64,000 nt of DNA, from NCBI GenBank assembly GCA_014529385.2, contig CM043942.1:32112469-32176468 (forward strand), written 5' to 3'. Under the pieces are notes generated by a model that was not told the DNA's origin, did not search any database, and was given only the letters and a program-made list of their open reading frames with translations. Shown here piece after piece: positions 33,724-46,421 of the stretch; positions within the stretch are counted from its first letter, which is position 1, and each line of letters begins with the position of its first letter. The position numbers and the translations under genes are program-made. This stretch comes from Adiantum capillus-veneris (lineage: Eukaryota; Streptophyta; Polypodiopsida; Polypodiales; Pteridaceae).

Positions 33724-34555
33724 GCTATTGCCCCTTATTCTTCATCTACATGTTTGTCTTCTTTTGCCAAATAGACTTTGGGCCTCGGATTTTTGTTGGT
33801 GATGCCTCTATCCTTTTTGATGCACTTGGAAGGAAGGTAACCCTTCTTCCCACAAATGATGCAAGTCTTTGATGCTAGAAAGTCCTTTGCTATGTGCTCT
33901 TGTTTGCCACACTTGAAACAAGTTTTGTTACTAGAGCTAACTGCAAAAGATCCTCCCCCTGAAGTAGCATTCCTCCCTTGCTTCTTCTCCTCGGATTTTA
34001 AAGAGTTGATGACATCTTGAAAATTTGGTGTTGGATCCTTCTCCTCAATGATGGTCATGATCTTGTCAAAGCTAGGTGGTAAGGCTGCTAGAAGAACTAC
34101 AATTTTGTCCTCCTCTAGTAGTGCATTGTTTACATAAGCTAGTTGTGTGGTCATGCTTTTGAGGCGATTGACCAAGCTTGGAATATCTTCATTATGTTCC
34201 ATTTTCAATTTTTATAGATCTTTCTTTAAGCTCACTTTGCTCTTCTTTTTCCTAGCTCCAAAGTTCTTTTCTAGTGCTTCCCATGCAGTTGATGAGGAAT
34301 CAAAATCATCAATAAAGTGTACATAATTGTCATGTAGTGTAGTGATTATGATTTCTAATTCTTGCTTGTCCTTGGCTTGATTTCGTGCACTCGTAGCTCG
34401 TGTCAGTACTTGTGCAACAATAGTAGATGTCGGATCAATGCGCGTTGGCTTGACTACTCCCCACAACTACTTTTTCATTAAGTAGCATTTCAACTTGGTT
34501 TGCCAAGTATGAAATCCCTCCCCGTTAAATTCCCAAAGGCTCTTCTCTTCCATTG
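33724..34555 (-). pseudogene. Copia-type gag fragment
   Basis: The frame starts MEEKSLWEFNGEGFHTWQTKL at about 34553 and continues through a capsid domain (SSTAWEALEKNFGARKK, LKMEHNEDIPSLVNRLKSM, LLAALPPSFDKIM). It ends with two zinc-knuckle units, CFKCGKQEHIAKDF (last Cys replaced by Phe) and CIICGKKGYLPSKC (His replaced by Tyr). In-frame TAG/TAA stops sit near 34466 and 34209 and at 33735. Typical Ty1/copia gag in order and spacing. The protease and RT that should follow to the left are not seen; element B's insertion lies 80 bp away. Confidence 0.82.
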
Positions 34556-34700
34556 CACTAATAGAGGGGTCTTAGCTTAGGAGACTCTCCTAGCCAGTGT
34601 CCACTGTCTACCTCTTTACACGATCACAAATACCCCTTAGGAGATGATAGAAACTTCATTTGCAAGTTATTGTGCTTGGCTGCAATATTTTGAAGTTTTA

Positions 34701-34829
<129 letters not shown>

Positions 34830-35229
34830 CTTTTGTGAATCTTTACTCCTTTTTTGAAGCTCTTCTTCACCATCACTGAAGCCCTTCTTCACACTTAAGG
34901 ATGAGTGTCCTTTTGGAAGCTTGATTGTTTTTAAAGTTCCTTTGAATGTTTGAAAGAAAGCCCTCTTGAAGCTTGACGTTGAGTTGCGGTGCCCTTTTGG
35001 AAGCTTGATCTAGCTCCCCTTTGGATGGCCTGATGAAGCCTTGGGTGCTTTGTGGATGCTTTTGAAGCTTGATGTAGCTCCCCTTTGGATGGCCTTGATG
35101 AAGCCTTAGGGTGCTTTGTGGATGCTTGTTCAAAGTCTGGCAAGGCTGTGGGACTACCCTTTGGCAAAGGGATTGGTGCTTGGAGAGTTTGGGAAAACCG
35201 TGGGATGGATCTCCTAGTTAAAAACCGTG

Positions 35230-35264
<35 letters not shown>

Positions 35265-35703
35265 TTGAGAAATGGATCTGTAGGAAAAACTAGAGAATGG
35301 ACCTTGGAAAGCTTGAGGTTTGTTCAAAGTATTAATCAACAAATCCTAGCTCAAAGTTTGTGTGGATGGGCTTGATTGAAAGCTCTTGAGACGGGGGCTA
35401 CGGACACACACCAATTGCAAATGCCAATATTGCTAAAATGAGGAGCAGCTATTGAATGTAAAATGCAAGTTACTAATGGAAAATAAATGAATTATAATGC
35501 TTATTAAGCTTCCAATTAGCCAGTGAGTAGTGGCCCAAGAGTCCTTAACTCAAGAACATGCTCATGCTAGCCAATGGAATACTAATCAGGCATGAGATAT
35601 GCAATAGGAGATTTAACCTAATGGATCTAGCTAACGATGATTAAGGAATGTTAATTATACTAACACAAAAACACAAAAAAACAAACCTAGCTAGCATACA
35701 CGT
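34830..35703 (-). other. Leader of the copia copy with short tandem duplications
   Basis: Sits between the copia PBS and gag. A unit of about 65 bp built on TGTAGCTCCCCTTTGGATGGCC is tandemly duplicated at about 35007-35125. A (CA)n tract lies at about 35230-35262. No coding region was recognised. Confidence 0.5.
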
Positions 35704-35715
35704 GCTTTGATACCA
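35704..35715 (-). other. Primer-binding site (tRNA-iMet type) of the copia copy
   Basis: The minus strand reads TGGTATCAAAGC, one base from the standard plant iMet PBS TGGTATCAGAGC. It lies two bases inside an LTR-like end (CCCATTCCCATCA on the minus strand, inner edge at 35718). The orientation agrees with the gag at 33724-34555. Confidence 0.7.
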
Positions 35716-35717
35716 CT

Positions 35718-37185
35718 TGATGGGAATGGGAACATGCTAGCTTGGGTGGATGAAAGATAAACATCGTGCACACAAGTGAGTGTGTGTTGGATAGATTATC
35801 ACTCAAGCAAATTAGGTTCCAAGATCAATTAGCTTGGACTCATGACACGATTTTGAATATTTGCTAAGCCATCACAAGCTCACCATAAACAAAGAATATG
35901 TAATGCAAAATAGACTTGTGTTTATTCATTCATGAAATGAGCTGTAAGTAGCTCTACACCCTTGCACCGTTGCATATGGGATAATTCCACCTTTCCTCTC
36001 CTTGACTCATACTCTTGTACTCTAAGACAAAGCTCACACTTTATAGCACTAAAATGCGAGCATCCTATGCCAAGATGGTAGATGCTTGGCTATGAAGAAC
36101 ACGATGGAGTGCATGATTTTTTATCTCATTCACCTATTCGCAATCGTTCTATCTTAGAAACCCGTGAATTGTGTATTTGCTGCACCTGGGAGTGGAGAGA
36201 TGGGGAGCGTGCCTGCGTGATCCTAGAGCTGTATGGTGAGAGTGAGAGAGTCGGAGAGTATAAGGTCTCAACCTTTATAGCTGTCGAGAATGAACTCAAA
36301 GAATTGGTCATACAATTAGGTAAAAACAATATCTCAAAAGCAATAAAAAATGGTATTTTTGGAATCTTAACCACAACAAAATTCGGGCTAGAAATTTTCA
36401 GAATTAAATTTGAACAAAAATTGACCCCACTACTCCTTCCGAAATATTCAATGTAAATTAAACTAGTAAGAATGGTTGCAGTAATCATTCAAGCATAGAC
36501 TTTACTAAAGGCCTCCCAGATATTTATCGATTAAGCAAAAGAATATGTCAAAATATAGCAGATTTGATTTTTAAAGCTGGGAGGTGCTGGGAGGGGTCAT
36601 CACTGACCTGCCAGGTACAAAAATAGCAACTGGGGATGCTAGGGGAGCTATAGGGCTGCCTTGGGATGCAAGCTACTGCCATTTCGAGCATGTGAGTGCC
36701 CAAAAACCTATAAATAAGACCCCTTGCTTCACAATTTTACTCAGACTCGGAGTCCTGGCCATTTCTCTATCATATAGAGAGAAACTCTACCCATAAATCA
36801 CTAGAGAGCAAGAAATCTAGCTACGATAATTATCCTAATCCCTTTTTAATTAGCAAAATTATGCTAATTTATCTCTATTTTCTTAATTAACCTAATTAAT
36901 TAAGAAGATTAAACTTCTTTATATTTTAAATTACTCTATTAACTCTTAATATTCTATTGATTACTTATATTAAGATTAGGGATATTAATCTAATCAATTA
37001 TTAAATCGTATTAGGGTTGAAATTAATATTTTTAGTATTAAACTAAGAGTAATTATACTAATTAAGCTTATATTAGTATAAGAAAATTACAAGAGCTATA
37101 TTACATTGTTAAGAAGTTAGAAAAATTATATCATAATTTTTTGATTAGTTTTTATAATTAATTAGGTTGCTTTTAATCAAAACAT
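35718..37185. other. Probable copia LTR (inner end at 35718) and unassigned AT-rich DNA
   Basis: The LTR should extend rightward from 35718, but its outer end was not found. Open frames at 36082-36488 on both strands are unsupported. From about 36830 the sequence becomes strongly AT-rich with repeated TTAATTAA-type words. Confidence 0.4.
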
Positions 37186-37191
37186 TGATGG

Positions 37192-37245
37192 GAAATCTAC
37201 TATATTAACTAAACAATTGAAATCTACTATATTAACTAAACAATT
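37192..37245. repeat. Perfect 27-bp tandem duplication
   Basis: The unit beginning GAAATCTACTATATT is present twice head to tail without a mismatch. Confidence 0.9.
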
Positions 37246-37369
37246 CTTAAGTTAATTATCACAATTATCAAACACTATTGGGAACACAAGGTAAGCTACC
37301 CATTAATAGATAATTAATCTAAGTATTTAATTAAGCTAAAATTAGTTGTTTTAAGCCACAAATTAAAGA

Positions 37370-37825
37370 GGGAAATTAGTAAATCAAGTTAGATAATTAT
37401 GTGCTATTTATCAGAGCTATTCTACATTGTAGTTAAGCCGTGATAATTATCTTGAGGTCCAAAAATTAATTTTGCTATTTATTGAAGCCAAAACATACTA
37501 ATTTGCTAAAATTAATTCTAGCTGAAACAGACTAATTCTAGCTGAAATTAAAAGGGGGAAATTAATAAATCATGTTAGATAATTATGTGCTATTTATCAC
37601 ACTAAGTTTATCTTGTAATTGAGCCATGATAACTATCTTAAAGTCACAAAATTAATCCAGCTATTGTTCTAAGCCAAACTAGACTAAATCTGGCTAAAAT
37701 TAAAATGAGGAAACTAGCAAAAAACTTTAGATAATTATGTACTATTTATCAAAGTTGGTTTATATTGTAATGAGCCGTGATAATTATCTTAAGGTCATAA
37801 AATTAATCTAGCTATTTTTCTAAGC
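37370..37825. repeat. Diverged tandem repeat, unit about 160-180 bp, three copies
   Basis: Each unit contains TTAGATAATTATGT(G/A)CTATTTATCA followed some 45 bp later by GCC(G/A)TGATAA(T/C)TATCTT, at about 37392, 37573 and 37726. The array abuts an LTR fragment at 37826. Confidence 0.75.
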
Positions 37826-38545
37826 TTGAGGTGCTTGTCGTGCTTGATAACTAAGGTGCTTGAGTTGCTTGTCATGCTTGATGACTAAGGTACTTGAGGT
37901 GCTTGTCATACTTAATGGGGGGGGTAAGGTGCTTGAGTCAAAAAGAGACCCTACAAACTTAATGAGGAAGGTGTTTGAGAAGCTTCCCATACATGGGGGG
38001 TAAGGTGCTTGAGTCAAAAAGAGACCCTACAAACTTAATGAGGAAGGTGCTTGAGAAGCTTCCTATGCATGAAAGTCCCAAAGTTAGGGGAATCTTTGAC
38101 TTAACTTCCACTCACCCAAAGGGCACCCCTTTTCAAAGGACACATGGGGCACATGTCAGACTCTCCCTATGATTAACCACATGGTGTGCTTGAATGCTAT
38201 TGGTTGGGCTAAAGAGGGGTCCAATGACCTTCTAGTTCCATCCAACAAATATCTAGATATTTCAAGCTCTCTCTCTCTCTCTCTCTAAGGGGTAAGAAGG
38301 ACACTTGTCAAAAGACTACCCATGTACTTGAATGCATGCAGCATGTGATTGGCTAGAGGGAGAGGGGTCCAATCACCTTGCAGCATGTGGAAAAGTTACA
38401 ACTCACCCCAAGCAAGCGAGGGGGGTGATAGGGGGATATACACCACACACACACACTCATTTTGTGGATTCATTCTCACTTGGTGAAAGTTGAGGAACTC
38501 CACCTCCTTCTCCAAGCTTGTGAGAAGTAAGGGCCTACACCAACA
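37826..38545 (+). repeat. 5'-truncated LTR copy
   Basis: Aligns with 39217-39916, sharing CACACACACACACTCATT, GAACTCCACCTCCTTCTCC and the terminal CTACACCAACA. The first roughly 420 bp of the LTR are missing. Contains short internal repeats of the GTGCTTGAG/GGTGCTTGAGAAGCTTCC type and a (CT)n tract at 38268-38287. Confidence 0.65.
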
Positions 38546-38790
38546 CTCTCTGCTATGGAGTGCAAATCCAACCAAGAGCCATGCTTCAATGCTTAAGCTT
38601 ACCATATCCTCCATCTTCATTACTATGCTATTATGTATGCTAGCAAGCAGAGTGATGATAAGTGAGGAACTATTTCTTTCTCCTATGGAATGTTTCTTCA
38701 TCCTCTTCCCTACCCTCATTCCCCGCTGACTAGGGATTTATCTCTTTTACCTCATACTCGAGGACGACTATGATTTCAAGAGAGAGGTAA
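38546..38790 (+). other. Residual 245 bp internal region between two related LTRs
   Basis: It ends in a purine-rich segment (GAGGACGACTATGATTTCAAG then AGAGAGGTAA), as at 13548-13574. No PBS, gag or pol is present, so nearly all of the internal domain is lost or was never there. Confidence 0.5.
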
Positions 38791-39916
38791 TGTCATAAAA
38801 TCTAATATCTAACCAATCTGAATGATTTTATCATATTAAATTGATATTTTAATGTGGGATAATAAACGGGAACAAGGGTTAGAATATAGACATGTGCTTC
38901 TAGACCTATCTCAACACGGGACCAAAAGGAGAGATGGTTGTATCTCAATAGGGGTCCAAAGGGAGATGCTCTATCAAAGAGCAATGTGAAATAAGTGCTT
39001 CTATACTTATCTCAGCATGGGACCAAGAGGAGAGATGGTTACATCTCAATACGCGTCCAAAAGGAGGTAGTCTATCAAAGAGCAACGTGCATCTAATGGA
39101 GCTTAAAAGACCTTAGGGTTAGCTTCCTTAAAGACCTCCAATAGTTAGTGTTGTTAGAAGTCCTTTGACCTTAGGCAAGCTAGGGATGAGCTTGAGGTGG
39201 GAACCCAACCTAAGGTTGAGGTGCTTGTCGTGCTTGATGACTAAGGTGCGTGTTTGATGATTAAGGTACTTGAGGTGCTTTTCATATTTAATGAGGAAGG
39301 TGCTTGAGAAGCTTCCCATGCATGGGGGGTAAGGTGCTTGAGTCAAAAGCATACCCTACAAAATTAATAAGGAAGGTGCTTGAGAAGCTTCCCATGCATG
39401 GGGGGGTAAGGTGCTTGAGTCAAAAAGAGACCCTACAAACTTAATGAGGAAGGTGCTTCAGAAGCTTCCTATGTAGGGAATCTTTGACTTAACCTTCCAG
39501 TCAGCCAAAGGGAACCCCTTTTCTCAAAGGGCACATGGGACACATGTCAGACTCTCCCTATGCTAAACCACATGGTGTGCTTGAATGCTATTGGTTAGGC
39601 TAAAGAGGGGTTCAATGAGCTTCTAGTTCCATCCACCAAATATCTAGATATATTGAATCTCTCTCTCTCTAAGGGGTAAGGAGGACACTTGTCCAAAGAC
39701 TACCCGTGTACTGCATGCTACATGCGATTTTCTAGGAGGGAGAGGGTCCAATGAGCTTGAAACATGTGTAAAAGCTACAAATCACCCCCAGCAAGCAAGG
39801 GGGGGTGTTGGGGGGATATACACCACACACACACACTCATTGATTCTCATTTGGTGAAAGTAGAGGAACTCCACCTCCTTCTCCAAGCTTGTGAGAAGTG
39901 AGAGCCTACACCAACA
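38791..39916 (+). repeat. LTR beginning TGTCATAAAATC and ending CTACACCAACA
   Basis: About 1.1 kb. The start follows a purine tract, and its first third matches 13575-13880. Its last 700 bp match the truncated copy at 37826-38545. The right flank is chromodomain-coding sequence of another element. Confidence 0.6.
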
Positions 39917-40178
39917 CTCTTGGTTATGGATGGGGATGACAATGTCATTGACCAACATATTTTGGTCGATTTTGTTGAACCTCCTACCTCACCGCATGAA
40001 CCTGAGCAAATTCTTGACTATCAAATTTACGTACACATCATCATGTACATCGTCAAGCTTTGATCAAGTGGAAAGATCGACCGGAAGAAGGTGCCACTTG
40101 GGAAAACATTAGTGTTCTTAAGAAGAAATTTCCCACTTTTGTTTTTGAGGACGAAAACACTTCTCCAAGGGGGAGTAA
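39917..40178 (+). pseudogene. Chromodomain end of a chromovirus polyprotein, with PPT
   Basis: The frame reads DGDDNVIDQHILVDF...EQILDYQIYV, then after a frameshift QALIKWKDRPEEGATWEN and LKKKFPTFVFEDE. This is the integrase C-terminal chromodomain of gypsy chromoviruses. It ends GAGGACGAAAACACTTCTCC followed by AAGGGGGAGTAA, the usual PPT just before the LTR. The LTR on its left cuts off everything upstream. Confidence 0.8.
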
Positions 40179-40481
40179 TGTCAGGCCAAGGGCATCCCGA
40201 GGGGGTCACGGACCCGAGCCAAGCGGCTGGCTACGAGTGTGGATTGGGGATTCATGCGAAGGGCTATATATACAGGAGGTTAGGTGGTGAATCCAAGCAG
40301 GTAGTTCCGTGGGCTTCATATCCCATCTACATCCACCTTGACCTTTGTAGACAGTAGTTGTTGTCCTTACATGCTGTCATTTTGTCCACAACCTATTTCA
40401 ATGCTTGATGGATTGCCTACTAGATTATGTCAGCAGATTTCCCTTGCTCTTTGCCCACCCATGCCACTCTCATTCCACACA

Positions 40482-40523
<42 letters not shown>

Positions 40524-40640
40524 ATGCTCTATATTCAAAAACTCTATGAGAGTTGGCTCAACGGCTAATTCTTTTCCTATGCTTTATGAGCATCACCAAT
40601 AGACGTGCTCATAGAAAATAAACAGGATGGACAACACACA
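40179..40640 (+). repeat. Chromovirus 3' LTR, start clear, end uncertain
   Basis: Begins TGTCAGGCC directly after the PPT. Contains a TATATATA box at about 40265 and a (GA)n tract at 40487-40520. The end is only a guess near 40640. Confidence 0.5.
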
Positions 40641-43600
40641 TTATTTATTTTTTATCTATATCTAATGATGCAACTATAACAATTTTTGCATCACATATGA
40701 AACCCAAAAGATACTTGAGTGTCACGTGCGCACTCCACTTGTGCTACGTGGACATGCTTCTGCCACAGTCTTGCAAGAGTCATTAGCTTAGGACTGAGCC
40801 TAGCACCTTTGTGACCCTCTAGCATGGATGTGCATGTCTAGGCTAGTCATAGTTGCATACCCTCTCTTGCAGAGGACAACATTTCATCATGCAGGCATTT
40901 ACCACGTGAAACACCTCTTATAAGTCATTTTATTAAAAATGACTTTAAAATTTTTGCTTTTTAAGTTTGTTGGGAAGCTTTCCCTACCCAACATATAATT
41001 ATTATAAATGAAACCCATTGGGCACTTAGTAGAAGCAGAAGAGCCAAGGCACAGAAGGAGGCAGACACCGCAGCACATAGACAACACCTCAGCAGGAGCC
41101 CTACTGTGTCTCAAGAAGAAGACTAGCAGTTTTGCATCAGCAAACTAGCATTTTTAGTTTCAGCCTATTATTACACACCTATTTGAGAAACACTAAAGCT
41201 ATTATTACATTTTTAGTCAAAGGATTCACTTTCTCCCCCAAAAAAGGGGGTGAATAACTTTATGATTTTTGGCCTTCCATAACTCTTACATATGATCTTC
41301 AATTTGAGCGGAGATTATAGATCCATAATCTACACGCCAAGATCTTTCTGTAGATATGTTACATGATATGGTTTTGCTCGCTAGATTTTAAATTTCAATG
41401 TGGGGGGAAATTTTGAATTCAAATAAACTAGCCGTTTTGCCTTTTTGAATTTAAAAGTTATCCTTTGATTTCTTTCTTAATGGGAGAGGTTTGACTCCCT
41501 TAAATTTCCAAATAAAAAAACCCTCCTAGACCCCTTTCTCTTCCTAATGCCTCGGCGTCAACATCATCGTCTTTGACATAGACCCTCAGTACCTCGTCAT
41601 TGACATCATCGTCTTCGACATAGAACCTCAGTACCCCTTCAGTGCCTCAGTACCTAGCATCAGTATCCATTAGCATTAGCATCACATTACTTAGTCATTG
41701 CTGTAGCATTTGTGCAAGAATAAAGAAATTACTCTATACTCTATGTATCAGAAGCTTGAAATATACTCTATGTTCCACTTTTGTGTCAAATAGATGGAGC
41801 CTAGAGACACAAGGCTACATAGGTTCAATGTAATATTATAAGTGCAAGCATAGCTCTCTTGGGTATGAGCTCGTTAGTAGGAGGTCATATTACAAGCACC
41901 TTCGTCATGATCGCAATGGGGATCTTCATCCAAGCATGACTATTGGAAATTTTGAGCATCCCAATGCCAACTCTCAACTTATTACTGTGATTGAGACTGC
42001 TCAATCATATTCATCACGTAAATAATCACCTAGACAACAATGGTGTTCATGCAAAGCGTATTGCTACGGTGGAAGGTTGGTAGCTCCATCAACATGTTAA
42101 AGACACTAGGATGCTGATGCTAGATATATAGAAATAAACTCGCTATTTGGTATGCAGAGTAAGTTCATGCTTCAATACTTTTGCGATGTCAAGAAACCAT
42201 TATACCTACAAGCACAAACGAGCTTCAATCGGATTTGAGTTGTCAAATCCTTGAATATAGTTCTTCTAAAGCATTCATAGATGAAAATCGCAATCAAGGC
42301 ATTGAAGAGAATGAACCTATTATCTTTCATACCTATGAGGCTCCTCCAGGTGTTGAAGGAGGTCAAAACCTTGAAGAGCATGACAATACAAGGAGTCTTG
42401 GTAATGAAGATCCACTAAACAACGAGCAAGAAAAGCAAGAAGAGGAAGATGTGGCCCATATAGATGATAAGATTCTCCAAAAAATAGTTCAAATGCAAGC
42501 CCTATGGGATGAACATTAGGTCCCATTTTCAAGATCAGATTCTAAAGCTTGTGTTTGGATAAGGTATAGAGAATGGTGTAGAGAGTTTGAGCTCTCTCTT
42601 GGTAAATCTTCCAGATAGCTAGGAAGGAAACCTTGGTGGAATCAATGCTCCATCATGTTGGCTAGTCGGTGTGGTAGGAAATGCTTCTTACGTGGGTCTT
42701 GTCCTACATTGAAAATGATAAGGATATACTTTTTCCTTATCAAATATTAGTGTGACAGCTCCATTTTGCAATCATGGCATCCCAAGGACATAGGATAGAT
42801 GAGGGTAATATTCTTCACGGTCAATGATGGAATAAAAATGGAGCCTTGAGAGTATAATCCATCTTAAAGGCAAAGGCTGTGTGGAATGCTCACTTAGCAT
42901 ATGGATGTGACTATCCATGTGGGAGATTGATTCATGAGAAATGCATCATTATTGGTCCACGAAGACAAAATTGGAGACATCAAGTGAGGAGCAACAATTT
43001 ATGATTCAGTGTGGATTTGATGTTGCTAATATGTTGCAACACAAAAGGTTCTATTCAAAGGAGAAGTATGTAGGAGATATAGTTATGGTGAGATCTGATA
43101 ATTATCAAGCAAATGCAGCTTTTGTAGGTGAATGGAAAGCATGAATTCGATCCTTCTTTACTTTGGTGCAAATTATTACAGGCAGTCACTCTTGGTTGAA
43201 GAAGTTGTTGAAAAGTTGAATGTGGATACAATTACAGGAATGGGTGTGCTTTAAGTCACCCCTATTCCTTTCTCTTGGGATTGCATAAGAAAAGTTAGTT
43301 CACTACTACACAAGTTTAATCTGTGGAGGTTTTAGAATTGCATGATTGCCTATGAGTCTAAAGATCTAAGCATTCACAGGTGCTTACTGAGTGCTAGTAG
43401 ACATAAACCCTAAAATATGTGATGATGTGGAGAAGAGACTCATGTCAGAGCAAAGAGAGAGTCTCTTGAGCAACATGCCATTGAAGTCAATGAAACTAAT
43501 CATATACGCGTTGTCGAGAAATTTGCGATCTTGCCAGGAAAGCACTGGGCTTTTGGCTGTGAGAGTTTGTGAGAGAACTCCAAAAACTATATAAAGGGGT

Positions 43601-44837
43601 TAAACCATAGATGCCATGAAGTCTAGGGTTTTGAAGGAAGTGCAATCAAAGAAGCCCCACTCTTTTGTTAGTAGCAAGATAACTCGGATAACATTTTTTG
43701 GAGCTTTTATTGTAAAAACACCACTTATCATTTTGATGAATCGAGAATATTGTAACTCCTACTTTCCAGATAAACAGTGTAATTGATGAGACGGAGCTCC
43801 AAGCTTCCAGATTGTATCAATCTATCTTTAGTTAGAGCTCCCAGATTATTAGTTTTGATCAGAAAAACCTTGGCTAAGGTATAAAAGCCATGTTTTGTAA
43901 GTATTTTATAAGTTTTGGATAATAAAAACATAGCGTGAGCTAACGATGCTCGCTTCTGTCCTTCTCACGCTTCCTACTCCCTTCCCGGTTGTCACATTCT
44001 TGGGGGGTTCACTATGTGTAAAACTACCATATCACGTGCGTTCAAGACATGTTTGTAAAACCCCTTATCTGTGAATTTTGTCAACAATATAATGTACCCT
44101 TTTCCTTCAAAATCTGTTTTTTTCAAATTTGATAAAATAATGTCCTTCTATATATATATTTCTGTAAGTTTCAAGAACTTTAAATACCCTTCTATTGAAC
44201 TCACGTGAAAGGTTACATTTTTATTAGGTGACCTCCCCAGGGTCACATTGCAGTGCCGTCTGCTGCATTGCAACTGTAGGTAAGAGCTCTACGTATTGAC
44301 GTAAGAATTTCATGGTAATCCATAGCTTTTGGCGTCGTTGACCCGTGGCCTAATTTCATCATAAGTAGGAATTTAAGCTTCAAAATCATAAAATAAGTAT
44401 AGGCGGGGTATTGGGGCATCATTGCTAAGCATTTAGATGCATTCTGAGTTGAAAACAACTAGGTCAAAAACTCGATGTTGCTGTTAATAATCGTGATTTT
44501 TGCACTTGACCTTAAGTGAGATTTGAGACCATAAGCATGTGTACTTATGTCTCATAAACATGTCCTAGCTAGAAATTTTGTAACGTTTGGATGTTGTTTG
44601 ATGTTGTAACAATAGTGATTTGTTTGCCGATTAGCGACTATCTTGTGGTGATTTCTATCATTTGAGTGTAGCTTGAGTTAGATGCAAGTTGTTTGTTGTT
44701 TTCCAAGAGATTGACAACCTCTTGTATCCTCTATGCACTAGTCAAGTCAGCTTCGTCCCATGGATTGACAATTATATTCGTGGTTCTCGCTACGTCTGCA
44801 ATAAGATAGGAGTGAGGTTAGACACCAGTCCCACATT
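40641..44837. other. Unassigned DNA left of element C, including its presumed 5' LTR
   Basis: 4.2 kb with no family recognised. An acidic 112-codon frame at 42181-42519 and a 67-codon frame at 42941-43144 have broken continuations and look like decayed coding DNA of unknown kind. The last several hundred bases before 44835 must contain element C's 5' LTR, since CCACA at 44831-44835 adjoins the PBS, but its start was not found and no matching 3' LTR is in the window. Confidence 0.4.
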
Positions 44838-44855
44838 TGGCGCCGCTGCCAGGGA
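44838..44855 (+). other. Primer-binding site (tRNA-Asp type) of element C
   Basis: TGGCGCCGCTGCCAGGGA, two bases after a CCACA LTR end. One base differs from B's PBS. Confidence 0.85.
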
Positions 44856-45535
44856 TCGAAGAGACCTAAACTAGGGAAAACACGAGCGTATTGTGAAGTT
44901 ATCCTCTAACTGCCTTTAGGATCACCTAGAGTCAAAACTTTCTTTTTAAAACCGCATAGCTTAAGATTGTCGTCTTTTGCTGTGTAGAGGTAGCTTGGAA
45001 GTAAGTGTACTTGCTAAGTACCTTTTAGGATTGTAGGACTATAGAATTAGATCATGATTTTGAGAATGATTAATGGAAGAGACAAGTCTTAAGATCAAGG
45101 CTCAAAAAACCATAAAAAATAAAAAAAAATGAGTGTTTGTAGACACTTTCCACAACCCCATTGCAATAGAACCTAGGAGTAGGGTAAGTAGAATCCGAGG
45201 TGGGATCTCCGAACATTTCTCTATCCAAAAGAATCGATTGTAAGTTGTTTGTGTGAAGTTGCAAAATTTCAGGTCTACGGCTAGAAATAGCACCAGAAGA
45301 TTGTCCCCCATTGAATCTGATTGGAGAGTATGCTTTAAAAGTTGTATGAACCAGTGGGTAAGCTTACAGGATGCATTTGAGGTAATATTTCAAGAGTTTC
45401 AAAAAACTCAAATTAGTTACTTTTTCTTGATATTTTAGGCCAAATTAAGTTTTGACTTGATTCAAAGGCTTAAAATAGATCATAAAAAGATTGTCCACTC
45501 AAAAAGTTGAAAGAAGTGCTCATTTTAGGCCAAAA

Positions 45536-46421
45536 GTAAATAATCACAATTATTTACTTTCAGCTCAAAAGTGACCCAAGGTTGATATCAGAGACTCTAA
45601 GCATGTGTACAAACATCTTTTGTAAAGGCACATAGAAATTTGGATCACCAAAGTGACCAAAAACCTTGGAAAAAACTGAAATCTGTACTGACTGACAAGA
45701 ACTTGAGTGTAAATTAGGAAAATCTTGTTCAAACTCAGTGAAACTTGACTCATAGTCTTATATTAAAGTGTTAAACAAGTGTACATGCTTAGATGACCAA
45801 AAAGATGTAAAAATTTACTAGAATGAAATAATCGTAACTATTTACTTTAGTCCCATTTTTCAACTTTTTTGACCAACCGAACATATCACTAGTTTTAGCA
45901 TGTTATATTAAGACCACAAATCAAAATTTGGTAAGATTTGGATCATTGAAGTGAAAATTGTGGTTAAATTTATAAAGTTAGTCTACAGGCAAAACTGTTG
46001 ACCAATTGAACATAGATTATTCAAACTTGGTGAAACTTGGCTAGGAAGCTTAAGTTGAGCTGCTTAACCATTCTGTGTCAACATTGTGGAAAAAAATTGC
46101 ATAAAAATACCAAAAGTAAATAATCACGATTATTTACATCTACTACAAATTTGGACATTTTTGCACATTTGAGTATACCACAAGGTCAAGCATATCAAGT
46201 AGACCACACAAATCAAATTTGGTGAAATTTGGATCACAAAAGTGTGACTTAAGCCAGATTCTTGAAAACTGGGTCTGCGGACACGAAACAATTGATAACT
46301 TGGACAAATTTTGTTCAAACTTAGTGAAGCTTGTCCAGAGACCTTAACACGTTGATTACTTGGCAAAACAAGCCAAAAAGTGCAAAAATTTGAGAAAAAG
46401 TAAATAATCGCGATTATTTAC
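45536..46421 (+). repeat. Leader array of element C: 22-bp palindrome every about 290 bp
   Basis: Four copies of GTAAATAATCG joined to its own reverse complement, or near matches, start at 45536, 45824, 46116 and 46400 (steps 288, 292, 284). The last is a perfect 22-bp palindrome; the others have one to four mismatched positions around the centre or the first arm. The intervening sequence is a diverged tandem repeat: a TTCAAACT..GTGAA.CTTG phrase recurs at 45728, 46020 and 46314, and AATTTGG(A)TCA phrases recur in register. Confidence 0.85.

Noticed and set aside
36082-36488. ORFs of 120-124 codons on opposite strands
   Set aside because: Mutually overlapping, no recognisable domain, in AT-rich noncoding context.
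44333-44351. TTTTGGCGTCGTTGACCC, resembling a decayed tRNA-Asp PBS
   Set aside because: Several mismatches and no LTR end (CA) directly before it; the true PBS of element C is at 44838.
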